The notes below the pieces were generated by a model. It saw only the letters and a program-made list of their open reading frames with translations, had not been told where the DNA came from and ran no database searches. This document shows positions 8,024 through 14,993 of a stretch of DNA of 22,631 nucleotides, piece by piece. The translations under genes and the position numbers were made by a program. The DNA is taken from NCBI GenBank assembly GCA_007132365.1, contig SLOS01000010.1:1-22631 (forward strand). Direction: 5' to 3'. The stretch is from Bacteroidales bacterium (GTDB lineage Bacteria > Bacteroidota > Bacteroidia > Bacteroidales > PUMT01). Each line of letters begins with the position of its first letter. The stretch's first letter is position 1.

Positions 8024-9400
8024 ATGAGATTCCTTACTTACCTTGTTTTATCGTTTGTCCTTCTTTTGACCCATTCCAGGGTGGCATCGGGGCAAATTGA
8101 TGAAGATGATGAATTTGAGAGGATGCTTATTGAAGAAATTGAGGTAGATGACCCGGTCTATAAGCCGGTAGTGGCATTCGGAGTAGGCTCATTCAATTTC
8201 ATGGGGGATGTGAATGATTTCTACAGCGGACTATGGGGTACACAACCGGGTTTCAGGGTTAACGTATCCAGGTTTCTTGACAGACAGAGGAACTATAAGC
8301 TCAATTTTTTTATGCTTTACGGAAAGTTGACGGGAAATGAAAGATCATATACCAACCTGGAAAGAAACCTCAACTTCCAGTCCGAGATAATCAACTTCGG
8401 TCTCAATTTTGAATATACATTCAACCATATTTTCCGGTCCGGAAGCCGGATCACTCCTTTTGTCTCGGCAGGTGCCGAGTCATTTCAGTTCAACTCCAAG
8501 GCTGACCTTCTTGATTCACAGGGACGCCCCTATAACTACTGGTCGGACGGCACAATCAGGGATATTCCGGAAAATGCTCCCAATGCCCACGAAAGTGTAA
8601 TGATACAGCGTAACTATGTCTACGAAACCGACCTGAGAAGCGCCAACTTATACGGCCTGGGAAATTATCCGCAGATAGCTTTTGCAATCCCGGTTGATTA
8701 CGGGCTTGATTTCAGGATATCTGAAAGGGTAAAAATGAGGCTGGGAAGTTCGATGCATTTTACCTTTTCAGACATGATAGACAATGTAAGCTCCGGAGGC
8801 TCCGGTATTACAGGAAACAACAGGAATGACAGGTTTTCCTATACATATGTAACATTCCACCTTGACCTTTTCTCAGATCCCGAAATCATAACCGTGGAAC
8901 GGCTCTTTGCAGATATTGAATTTGATTACACGCTTATAGAGGACGAAGATGGTGACGGGGTATTTGATTTCTGGGACAGATGCCCCAATACGCCTCCCGG
9001 AGTGGAAGTTGATGAATATGGTTGTCCGATCGACAGCGACGGCGACGGGGTACCCGATTACCGGGATCTCGAGCCCAATACGCGGCCGGGAGCTTTTGTC
9101 GATGAACACGGAAGAGAGATCACACCTCAACAACTTGCTGATATGCTTGGCAAAAGTGAAAACGCAGTTGCCAGGAATGAAATAGACCTGTTTGCATACG
9201 TATCGGCCTACCGCTACCCCGGCTATACCCGGCAGGATTATGCAGGAATACCTGAAAAGTTCAGGTTCCTGGACAGGGATGGTGACGGCTTTATCTCTTT
9301 CGAGGAACTGATCAGGGCAATAGATATGTTTTTCGATGGAGAATCAGGCCTGACGGCAGAGGACATATATGAACTCAATGATTTCTTCTTTTCCCAGTAA
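8024..9400 (+). CDS. Outer-membrane beta-barrel protein with TSP3 repeats and C-terminal EF-hand
   Basis: 458 residues. The signal peptide is about 1-23. Residues 24-300 alternate in the way of a beta-barrel or beta-rich outer-membrane domain. At 307-355 come two thrombospondin type 3 calcium-binding units: DEDGDGVFDFWDRCPNTP and DSDGDGVPDYRDLEPNT, the linker found in many OmpA-like proteins. Instead of the expected OmpA peptidoglycan-binding domain, the tail (about 380-458) holds a canonical EF-hand loop at 417-428 (D-R-D-G-D-G-F-I-S-F-E-E) inside a short helical domain with many aromatic residues. Calcium binding at several sites is therefore likely. The start is chosen at the ATG that opens the signal peptide. 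The stop is one base from the smpB stop on the other strand. Exact role unknown; a surface or adhesion role is inference. Confidence 0.8.
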   Translation: MRFLTYLVLSFVLLLTHSRVASGQIDEDDEFERMLIEEIEVDDPVYKPVVAFGVGSFNFMGDVNDFYSGLWGTQPGFRVNVSRFLDRQRNYKLNFFMLYGKLTGNERSYTNLERNLNFQSEIINFGLNFEYTFNHIFRSGSRITPFVSAGAESFQFNSKADLLDSQGRPYNYWSDGTIRDIPENAPNAHESVMIQRNYVYETDLRSANLYGLGNYPQIAFAIPVDYGLDFRISERVKMRLGSSMHFTFSDMIDNVSSGGSGITGNNRNDRFSYTYVTFHLDLFSDPEIITVERLFADIEFDYTLIEDEDGDGVFDFWDRCPNTPPGVEVDEYGCPIDSDGDGVPDYRDLEPNTRPGAFVDEHGREITPQQLADMLGKSENAVARNEIDLFAYVSAYRYPGYTRQDYAGIPEKFRFLDRDGDGFISFEELIRAIDMFFDGESGLTAEDIYELNDFFFSQ

Positions 9401-9401
9401 A

Positions 9402-9854
9402 CTACCCCTTTCTCAACCTGTCCAGTTCCCTGTCAGTATCACGCTTTCTTATGTCCTGACGTTTATCGTACTCTCTTTTACCTTTTGCAAGTGCAATCTC
9501 CACCTTGGCAAGTCCCCGGTCATTTACAAAAAGCCTTGTGGCAACAATAGTGAATCCCTTTTCTTCTGATTTTTTCTTCAGCTTGTTGAGCTCCCGCCGG
9601 TTTAAAAGCAGTTTTCTGTCCTGTTTCGGGTCATGATTATTGTAACTTCCAAAAGAGTATTCAGCAATATGCATACCGCTGACCCACAACTCATCACCCT
9701 CAAAAAAACAATAGGCATCAACAAGACTGGCCTTACCCTGACGTATTGATTTGATCTCAGTCCCTCCCAGCACTATTCCTGCAATAAACTTCTCAATAAA
9801 TTCAAAATTGAATGATGCCTTCTTGTTTTTTATATTTACTTTTATGTTGTTCAC
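9402..9854 (-). CDS. smpB: SsrA-binding protein SmpB
   Basis: 150 residues from the GTG at 9854. SmpB binds tmRNA and brings it to stalled ribosomes for trans-translation. Family features seen: a GIVLGGTEIKSIRQGK core, an NNHDP segment with the following KLLLNRREL, the EKGFTIV strand, a VEIALAKGKREYDKR block and a basic C-terminal tail rich in Arg/Asp. The frame stays open upstream to 9992, but that stretch overlaps the end of meaB and has no SmpB similarity; starting at GTG gives the normal family length. The gene follows meaB by 28 bases on the same strand and is the last of a four-gene run. Its partner tmRNA gene (ssrA) is not in this window. Confidence 0.93.
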   Translation of the reverse strand: MNNIKVNIKNKKASFNFEFIEKFIAGIVLGGTEIKSIRQGKASLVDAYCFFEGDELWVSGMHIAEYSFGSYNNHDPKQDRKLLLNRRELNKLKKKSEEKGFTIVATRLFVNDRGLAKVEIALAKGKREYDKRQDIRKRDTDRELDRLRKG

Positions 9855-9882
9855 CTTATTTGATTTAGTTGCAGTTAAAAGA

Positions 9883-10980
9883 TCATTTACTGCGCCGTCC
9901 GAAGTACTTGCCAAGCAGATTTCCTGCAGCCGTGAAACTGGATATTCTGCCCTGTACAACATCTTTCCTGATCGCTTCCAGTTCTCCCGCAATCAGAGGA
10001 TCCTGATAAAAACTTTCCCTTAACTGCTGCACAATGCTTTCATGCATCCAGTAGAGGGCCTGTTCATTGCGGTTCTGTTTGAAGAACCCGGAGGCACGGG
10101 TAAATTCAAAATACTCCCTGACGGTATCATGAATTTCATTCAACCCTTCTTTTGTAAGTGAAGAGCATGTCTGAACCCTGGGTAACCAGCCGGAAGCCGA
10201 AGGCGGGAATAACCCCATCGCCCCCTGGTACTGGGACCTTGCCAGTTCTGCCTTTACGATATTGTTACCGTCCGATTTAGTGATCGCTATCATGTCAGCC
10301 ATTTCCATGATCCCCCTCTTTATTCCCTGCAATTCGTCTCCGGCGCCTGCCAGCATCAGCAACAGGAAGAAATCAACCATGGAATGCACTGCTGTTTCCG
10401 ATTGACCCACGCCAACGGTCTCAACAATAATCGTATCAAAACCGGCAGCTTCACAAAGGATTATGCTTTCCCGGGTCTTTTTTGCTACACCGCCAAGGGA
10501 ACCTCCTGACGGTGAGGGCCTGATAAATGCTGAAGTATCGGCCGACAATTCCTCCATCCTGGTTTTATCTCCGAGAATACTCCCCCCTGAACGTTCGCTG
10601 CTCGGGTCAACAGCAAGAACAGCAAGCCTGGCGCCCCCGCGTGTCAGGATCTTCCCGAAACTCTCAATAAAATAACTTTTACCCACACCTGGAACCCCGG
10701 TAATACCAATTCTGACAGAGTTCCCGCTGAATGGAAGGCACTTTTCCACGAGTTCCCCGGCAACCTCCTTCTGCTCCGGCAGAGAACTTTCTATGAGTGT
10801 TATCGCCTGGCTGAGGAGGCTGATATTTCCTTCCCTTATACCCTCTATGAATTTTTTGACCGGTATCTTCTCCCTGCGCCGGTTTTTAAAAGAGATCAGG
10901 GAGTCAGGATTGACAGAGGGAGGTTGTTCAACACCCTTGCTGACCGATAAGGTACTCTTGTTTTTATGCTTTCTGCCCAT
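9883..10980 (-). CDS. meaB: MeaB/ArgK-family GTPase, methylmalonyl-CoA mutase chaperone
   Basis: 365 residues. MeaB proteins are G3E-type GTPases that protect and reload the B12-dependent methylmalonyl-CoA mutase. Seen: P-loop GVPGVGKS at 95-102, the DPSSERSGGSILGDKTRM block at about 125-142, ETVGVGQ at 187-193 and the base-recognition motif TKSD at 234-237. The C-terminal 100 residues form the helical dimerisation part usual in this family. The first 35 residues are basic and poorly conserved. The gene lies 46 bases after the DUF1573 gene and 28 before smpB. No mutase subunit is in the window; the family member could instead serve another acyl-CoA mutase. A UroD/MtaA-like gene, also of corrinoid type, lies two genes upstream. 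Confidence 0.9.
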   Translation of the reverse strand: MGRKHKNKSTLSVSKGVEQPPSVNPDSLISFKNRRREKIPVKKFIEGIREGNISLLSQAITLIESSLPEQKEVAGELVEKCLPFSGNSVRIGITGVPGVGKSYFIESFGKILTRGGARLAVLAVDPSSERSGGSILGDKTRMEELSADTSAFIRPSPSGGSLGGVAKKTRESIILCEAAGFDTIIVETVGVGQSETAVHSMVDFFLLLMLAGAGDELQGIKRGIMEMADMIAITKSDGNNIVKAELARSQYQGAMGLFPPSASGWLPRVQTCSSLTKEGLNEIHDTVREYFEFTRASGFFKQNRNEQALYWMHESIVQQLRESFYQDPLIAGELEAIRKDVVQGRISSFTAAGNLLGKYFGRRSK

Positions 10981-11026
10981 TTTCTTTTTTTATGGTAAAG
11001 AATTACCTTGTTGTATCAGACAAAAC

Positions 11027-12115
11027 TTATTCTGATATTACCTCTCCGGTAATTCGAAGCACAATACTGGGATTGGCAGGATCATTGCTTATTACGGTAA
11101 TACCCCTGTTCTGCCTTCCGCGGAAGCCCCTTGAATTAAAAACAGCCTTTATTGTGCCTGACTCTCCCGGCTTCAGCAATCTCTTATGCGGTTCTATTGC
11201 AGTGCATCCGCAACCTGACCTTACGCTTCTTATAATAAGATCCGACTTACCATTGTTGGTAAAAACAAATTTATGCTCAACACTCTTGCCGTGCCTGAGT
11301 GTCCCGAAATTGAAAACCCTGTCATCAAAAAATATCGAGGGGGCATTCTCTTTTTCCTCATCGCTCATCCCGGAAAAGTCCTCCCGGATATTGGCGCTGA
11401 GGTATAATATATTTCCTGGTGGAGAATTACCGTTTATCAAAAGCCTGAAATGGTGCGTAACAACGCCCCAGTCCTCAATACGGCCTGCATCCCAGGAGGC
11501 TTTGAGAACACCCCTTTCCCCGGGTTTAAGCATTTGCGGGACAGCTTCAGGTGTTATATGCCCGGGAATACCCGTAAATGCAAGATCAATTGCCTCTGCT
11601 GAAAGATTGATAACATCAATCGAATCTGTCTTTAGCGATCCGGGCGTTACATAACCGAAAGAAATATGGTTTGACCTCATTCTAAGCAGGCCTGTCTGAT
11701 GGGGATAAAGTTCCTCAGGTGTTTTCTCCCTGGGAATGACCTCACCCAGCAATCTGAGGGTTGCGGAAGATGGATCACCGGTTGCGCTGAGGGTAATTGT
11801 CCTGTTAAACTTTCCGGGCATATTCTGCGGGTTGAATTCAACGGTAACTTTTCCCGTCTCTCCAGGCTGGACCAGGCTTCTTGTCCACCAGACAGTTAAT
11901 CCCGCGCCTGCCCTGATACTGGTAACAAGCAGGGGATCAGCCCCTTTGTTGACAAAAACAAATTCATGCTGAAACGGGCCATCAGCTTCATTAATGCGAC
12001 CCAGATTATGCTGACCGGTTTCAAAATGAATGGACGACCTGTTTTGCTGTGAACAGACCATTGAACAAATAATAAGCAGGATCGCAACAAAAATAAGCCT
12101 TTTAATTAAGTACAT
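11027..12115 (-). CDS. Secreted protein with three DUF1573/ASH-like domains
   Basis: 362 residues. A signal peptide covers about 1-22. Three immunoglobulin-like units follow at roughly 29-126, 140-245 and 258-360. The third is a canonical DUF1573 domain: FNFGTLRHGK, VFTNNGKSDL, the CGC motif (Cys302-Gly-Cys304), LLKPGESG and an SNDPANPSIVLRITGEV ending. The first is similar (HNLGRI, FVNKGADPL, PGETG, LRLLGEV) but has Gly-Ala-Gly at the CGC position; the second is more diverged. The family is very common in Bacteroidota and its function is unknown; periplasmic or surface location is inferred from the signal peptide. It sits between the UroD/MtaA-like gene and meaB with gaps of about 50 bases, so it may be co-transcribed. 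Confidence 0.85.
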   Translation of the reverse strand: MYLIKRLIFVAILLIICSMVCSQQNRSSIHFETGQHNLGRINEADGPFQHEFVFVNKGADPLLVTSIRAGAGLTVWWTRSLVQPGETGKVTVEFNPQNMPGKFNRTITLSATGDPSSATLRLLGEVIPREKTPEELYPHQTGLLRMRSNHISFGYVTPGSLKTDSIDVINLSAEAIDLAFTGIPGHITPEAVPQMLKPGERGVLKASWDAGRIEDWGVVTHHFRLLINGNSPPGNILYLSANIREDFSGMSDEEKENAPSIFFDDRVFNFGTLRHGKSVEHKFVFTNNGKSDLIIRSVRSGCGCTAIEPHKRLLKPGESGTIKAVFNSRGFRGRQNRGITVISNDPANPSIVLRITGEVISE

Positions 12116-12165
12116 AATGGAACTTTTTCTAACAGGGCCAGGTTTGCATTGACCCTTGATTTTAA

Positions 12166-13161
12166 CTAACGGGACCGGCTCATGGCAAGCAGATTCTCGG
12201 GATCTGTACTCACTGTAATTTCACACCCCGCCGAAAGGATATACTTTTGTCCTTTCATGGAATTCACCATATCAGTTACCTTCATTTCTATCTCTTCCGG
12301 AGGCAGATCCTGGATCAGGACAGGATTGATATTGCCACACAATATGGGACGGGGTCCAACCACATCACGTGCATGATGCAGATCCACGGCATGGTCCAGG
12401 TCAAGTATATCTGCATTAAGCCCGGCAATGGAAGGCAGCAGATGGGTAATATCACCGCAAATATGAAGCTTTACCCTGCCCCCTTTTTCCTGGATAAAGC
12501 TGATGATCTCACTGTGGCGATCCCTTACATGCAGATCGTAGGTTGCGGGGTCAATCTGCGAACAGATTGCATCGCCAATGCCAATTACATCGCATCCCGC
12601 GTTTAGTTGAGCCACAGCAAATTCTTTGGCTGTAATCACGCATTTATCCATCAGCTCATTACTGAAGTCCGGTTCCACCATAATTTTCATAAGGAACTCT
12701 GATATTCCTGCCAGGTCGCAGGCTTCAGCCAGCGGACCTTCAATCCATCCGATCACAGGAACAGCTCCTTTCAGCTCCTTTTGAAAAAGTTCGGCTCCCC
12801 TTATCCGGTCAAGGGTCCTGGGGGACTTGTATACATCGGGATTCTTAAGCTGCTTAACCTCCTGCAAGGTCTTAACAATAATATTTTCACAACGTGGTAC
12901 AGCTTCATCGGGGAAACTTATTTTAGCCCCAAAAGCGGATGTTTCGCGATAAGGATCAGAGATCAGCCCTACCATGTCGGTATCGAAATATTCCATTGAC
13001 CGTATATTGCAATCGACAAGTGTTTTATAATCTGAGGCAAATTCCCCGTATGTGGCCCCGCCAAAACGGGCGGCAAAATGCATCAGTATTGGTCTGAACA
13101 GGGTCCGGGAAGGCAGGGTGCCACCAATCAATTCATCAAATAATTCCTTTCTGGACTGCAT
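12166..13161 (-). CDS. Uroporphyrinogen decarboxylase/MtaA-family methyltransferase-like protein
   Basis: 331 residues from the ATG at 13161; an in-frame ATG at 13203 would add 14 residues. Residues match the UroD superfamily branch that includes methylcobalamin-dependent methyltransferases (MtaA type): MQSRKELFDEL at the start, GIGDAICSQIDP around 194-205, and the zinc-type ligands His233 and Cys235 (HICGD) and Cys313 (SAGCE). The metal triad points to a thiol-activating methyltransferase rather than a true haem-pathway decarboxylase, whose substrate site has no such triad. Coenzyme M is not expected here, so the methyl acceptor is unknown. The shorter start aligns better with family members that begin MTSRER-like. 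First gene of a leftward run with DUF1573, meaB and smpB; the divergent amidohydrolase gene lies on the other side. Confidence 0.82.
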   Translation of the reverse strand: MQSRKELFDELIGGTLPSRTLFRPILMHFAARFGGATYGEFASDYKTLVDCNIRSMEYFDTDMVGLISDPYRETSAFGAKISFPDEAVPRCENIIVKTLQEVKQLKNPDVYKSPRTLDRIRGAELFQKELKGAVPVIGWIEGPLAEACDLAGISEFLMKIMVEPDFSNELMDKCVITAKEFAVAQLNAGCDVIGIGDAICSQIDPATYDLHVRDRHSEIISFIQEKGGRVKLHICGDITHLLPSIAGLNADILDLDHAVDLHHARDVVGPRPILCGNINPVLIQDLPPEEIEMKVTDMVNSMKGQKYILSAGCEITVSTDPENLLAMSRSR

Positions 13162-13397
13162 AATGTTTGTTTTTCCGCTGAAAACTGTAAATGCAAATTT
13201 CATCTTTTTAACTCAAATTACAAGGCATATACGCGGAAATTAATTAAAAATGCATACTGCATCAATATCCGCAAAAATTGAAGATAATTGAAAAAAACCT
13301 GTTATAACTAAACCAATCATTAATTTAAAGTTATTATCATTCGTATCTTTATGCCGGCTGTTATGTTCCTGAAAAACTTTTTTTAAAGTATCCCAAA

Positions 13398-14576
13398 ATG
13401 AAACTTGCAGAAAAGATCAGAATAAAAGTTAATACACATTTCGATGAAATTGTAGGAATCAGAAGGCATTTGCACCAGTATCCTGAACTGTCATTTCAGG
13501 AATTTGAAACCTCCCGCTTTATTGCAGGCAAGCTAAAGGAATACGGCATCGATTTCAAATCTGTTGCAGAGACAGGAATAGTTGCCGTAATAACCGGTAA
13601 AAAAGGCTGGAATAACCGCAGTGTGGCACTGAGATCCGAACTTGATGCACTCCCGGTTACGGAAGAGACTGACCTGCCGTTCAGATCAGCAAACCCGGGG
13701 GTCATGCATGCATGCGGCCACGATGTCCATACAGCCTGCCTGCTTGGAAGTGCAAGGATAATAAAAGAACTTGAAGATGATTTCGCGGGATCTGTGTTCC
13801 TGGTCTTCCAGCCGGGTGAGGAGAGCCTGCCGGGAGGAGCAAAAATGATGCTGGATAATAACCTTTTTGAAGGCCGCAAGCCTGAACTGATCATCGCACA
13901 GCATGTGCTGCCAGAACTTGATGCCGGATATGCCGGCCTCAAATCAGGTTTATACATGGCATCAGGAGATGAGATTTTTATCAGTCTTACCGGTAAAGGC
14001 GGTCATGGTGCAATGCCTCACATTACAACCGACACCGTGGTCGCAATGTCGCAGGTCGTAATTGCCCTTCAGCAGGTATCAAGCCGATTTGCCCCACCAA
14101 ATATACCTACGGTATTGAGCTTTGGAAAATTTATTGCCAACGGGGCCACAAATGTCATCCCCAAAGAGGTGATCCTGGAAGGGACATTTCGTACCATGGA
14201 TGAGACATGGAGAGCAAAAGCACATGAAATAATAACAGGTATTGCAACAAAAACAGCCAGCAGCCTTGGGGCATCATGCAGGGTTGAAATACGCAAGGGG
14301 TATCCGGTGTTGTATAATGACCCGGGGGAAACCGGCAGAGCAAGAAAACTGATGGAAGAATTTCTTGGCCCGGATAAGGTAAGTGATCTGCCTTTAAGAA
14401 TGACAACTGAAGATTTTGCCTGGTTTGCCCAGAAGTTTCCTGCCGTCTTTTACCGGATAGGGACCGGAAGACCGGAGAAAATGCTGCACTCGCCAGACTT
14501 TGATATCGACGAACAATCAATGATAACAGGCAGCGGTCTGCCCGCATGGCTGGCTCTCTCATTTCTTGAGGAATGA
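13398..14576 (+). CDS. M20 family amidohydrolase (N-acyl-amino acid/IAA-conjugate hydrolase type)
   Basis: 392 residues. M20D peptidases hydrolyse the amide bond of N-acyl amino acids, hippurate-like or indole-acetyl conjugates using two metals. By analogy with plant ILL2, the ligands here are Cys106 and His108 (in MHACGHDVH), Glu142 (QPGEE, with Glu141 as the general base), His169 and His364 (LHSPDFD). The lid or dimerisation domain lies at about 190-300 and contains GGHGAMPH. A small departure is SELDALP where most relatives have ADMDALP. The start at 13398 is the first good ATG, directly before a conserved RRHLHQYPELSFQE segment. It is divergent from the UroD-like gene across 194-236 bases and followed by a likely terminator. 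Substrate not deducible from context. Confidence 0.9.
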   Translation: MKLAEKIRIKVNTHFDEIVGIRRHLHQYPELSFQEFETSRFIAGKLKEYGIDFKSVAETGIVAVITGKKGWNNRSVALRSELDALPVTEETDLPFRSANPGVMHACGHDVHTACLLGSARIIKELEDDFAGSVFLVFQPGEESLPGGAKMMLDNNLFEGRKPELIIAQHVLPELDAGYAGLKSGLYMASGDEIFISLTGKGGHGAMPHITTDTVVAMSQVVIALQQVSSRFAPPNIPTVLSFGKFIANGATNVIPKEVILEGTFRTMDETWRAKAHEIITGIATKTASSLGASCRVEIRKGYPVLYNDPGETGRARKLMEEFLGPDKVSDLPLRMTTEDFAWFAQKFPAVFYRIGTGRPEKMLHSPDFDIDEQSMITGSGLPAWLALSFLEE

Positions 14577-14598
14577 TAATATGAGTGGTGTTTTTTAT

Positions 14599-14623
14599 AA
14601 AAACTGACTTAATGCAGTTTTTT
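14599..14623 (+). terminator. Probable intrinsic terminator after the M20 amidohydrolase
   Basis: Stem AAAAACTG (14599-14606) pairs with CAGTTTTT (14615-14622), loop of eight bases, ending in a T run. It is 22 bases past the amidohydrolase stop. The stem is A-T rich but the position and T tract are right. Confidence 0.6.
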
Positions 14624-14757
14624 AATAATTTCATGTTTTTATATTTACAACTTTATTGTCACGTCCAACACCTGAATTTATTACAGAATGGGTGTTAATT
14701 GTATTGTTTTTTAGCATTTGCATTCACTTATTAATAATTAACTAAAATTTACAAAAA

Positions 14758-14925
14758 ATGGCTTATATTATAACAGATGACTGCACAGCTTGCGGAAGTT
14801 GCATTGATGAGTGTCCCGTAGAAGCAATAGCAGAAGGAGATATATATACTATAGACCCTGAAGTATGCACCGATTGTGGCGCATGTGCCGATGTATGCCC
14901 GGTTGAGGCAATACATCCGGAATAA
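14758..14925 (+). CDS. Two-[4Fe-4S] bacterial-type ferredoxin
   Basis: A 55-residue clostridial-type ferredoxin. Cys9, 12, 15 and 19 (with Pro20) and Cys37, 40, 43 and 47 (with Pro48) give two CxxCxxCxxxCP motifs, the pattern for two [4Fe-4S] clusters; each motif donates its last Cys to the other cluster in this family. It is an acidic cytoplasmic low-potential electron carrier, typical of anaerobes and used by enzymes such as pyruvate:ferredoxin oxidoreductase or hydrogenases. The start ATG at 14758 follows an A-rich leader of the kind common in Bacteroidota. The gene stands alone between an upstream terminator and a symmetrical terminator shared with formate-tetrahydrofolate ligase. Its redox partner is not in the window. 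Confidence 0.95.
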   Translation: MAYIITDDCTACGSCIDECPVEAIAEGDIYTIDPEVCTDCGACADVCPVEAIHPE

Positions 14926-14935
14926 CCGCTTTGCA

Positions 14936-14980
14936 CACAAAAAAAGAGGCTGTCTCGCAGGAGCAGCCTCTTTTTTTGTG
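14936..14980. terminator. Bidirectional intrinsic terminator between ferredoxin and fhs
   Basis: A perfect 17-base inverted repeat (14936-14952 and 14964-14980) with an 11-base loop. Its G-C core GAGGCTG/CAGCCTC is flanked by seven A on the left and seven T on the right, so it has a T tract in either direction. It lies 11 bases after the ferredoxin stop and 13 bases after the fhs stop on the other strand. Confidence 0.95.
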
Positions 14981-14993
14981 GTTCCGGCTGTTT

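Noticed and set aside
9855..9992. Upstream extension of the smpB frame
   Set aside because: It overlaps the end of meaB and adds 46 residues without SmpB similarity; the GTG at 9854 gives normal length.
10992..11654. Plus-strand open frame of 220 codons
   Set aside because: Antisense to the DUF1573 gene, which has a signal peptide and a clear domain; the plus reading has no recognisable features.
13204..13397. Loose inverted repeat GCGGA...TCCGC in the divergent spacer
   Set aside because: Five to seven base arms with a loop above 25 bases; not distinguishable from chance.
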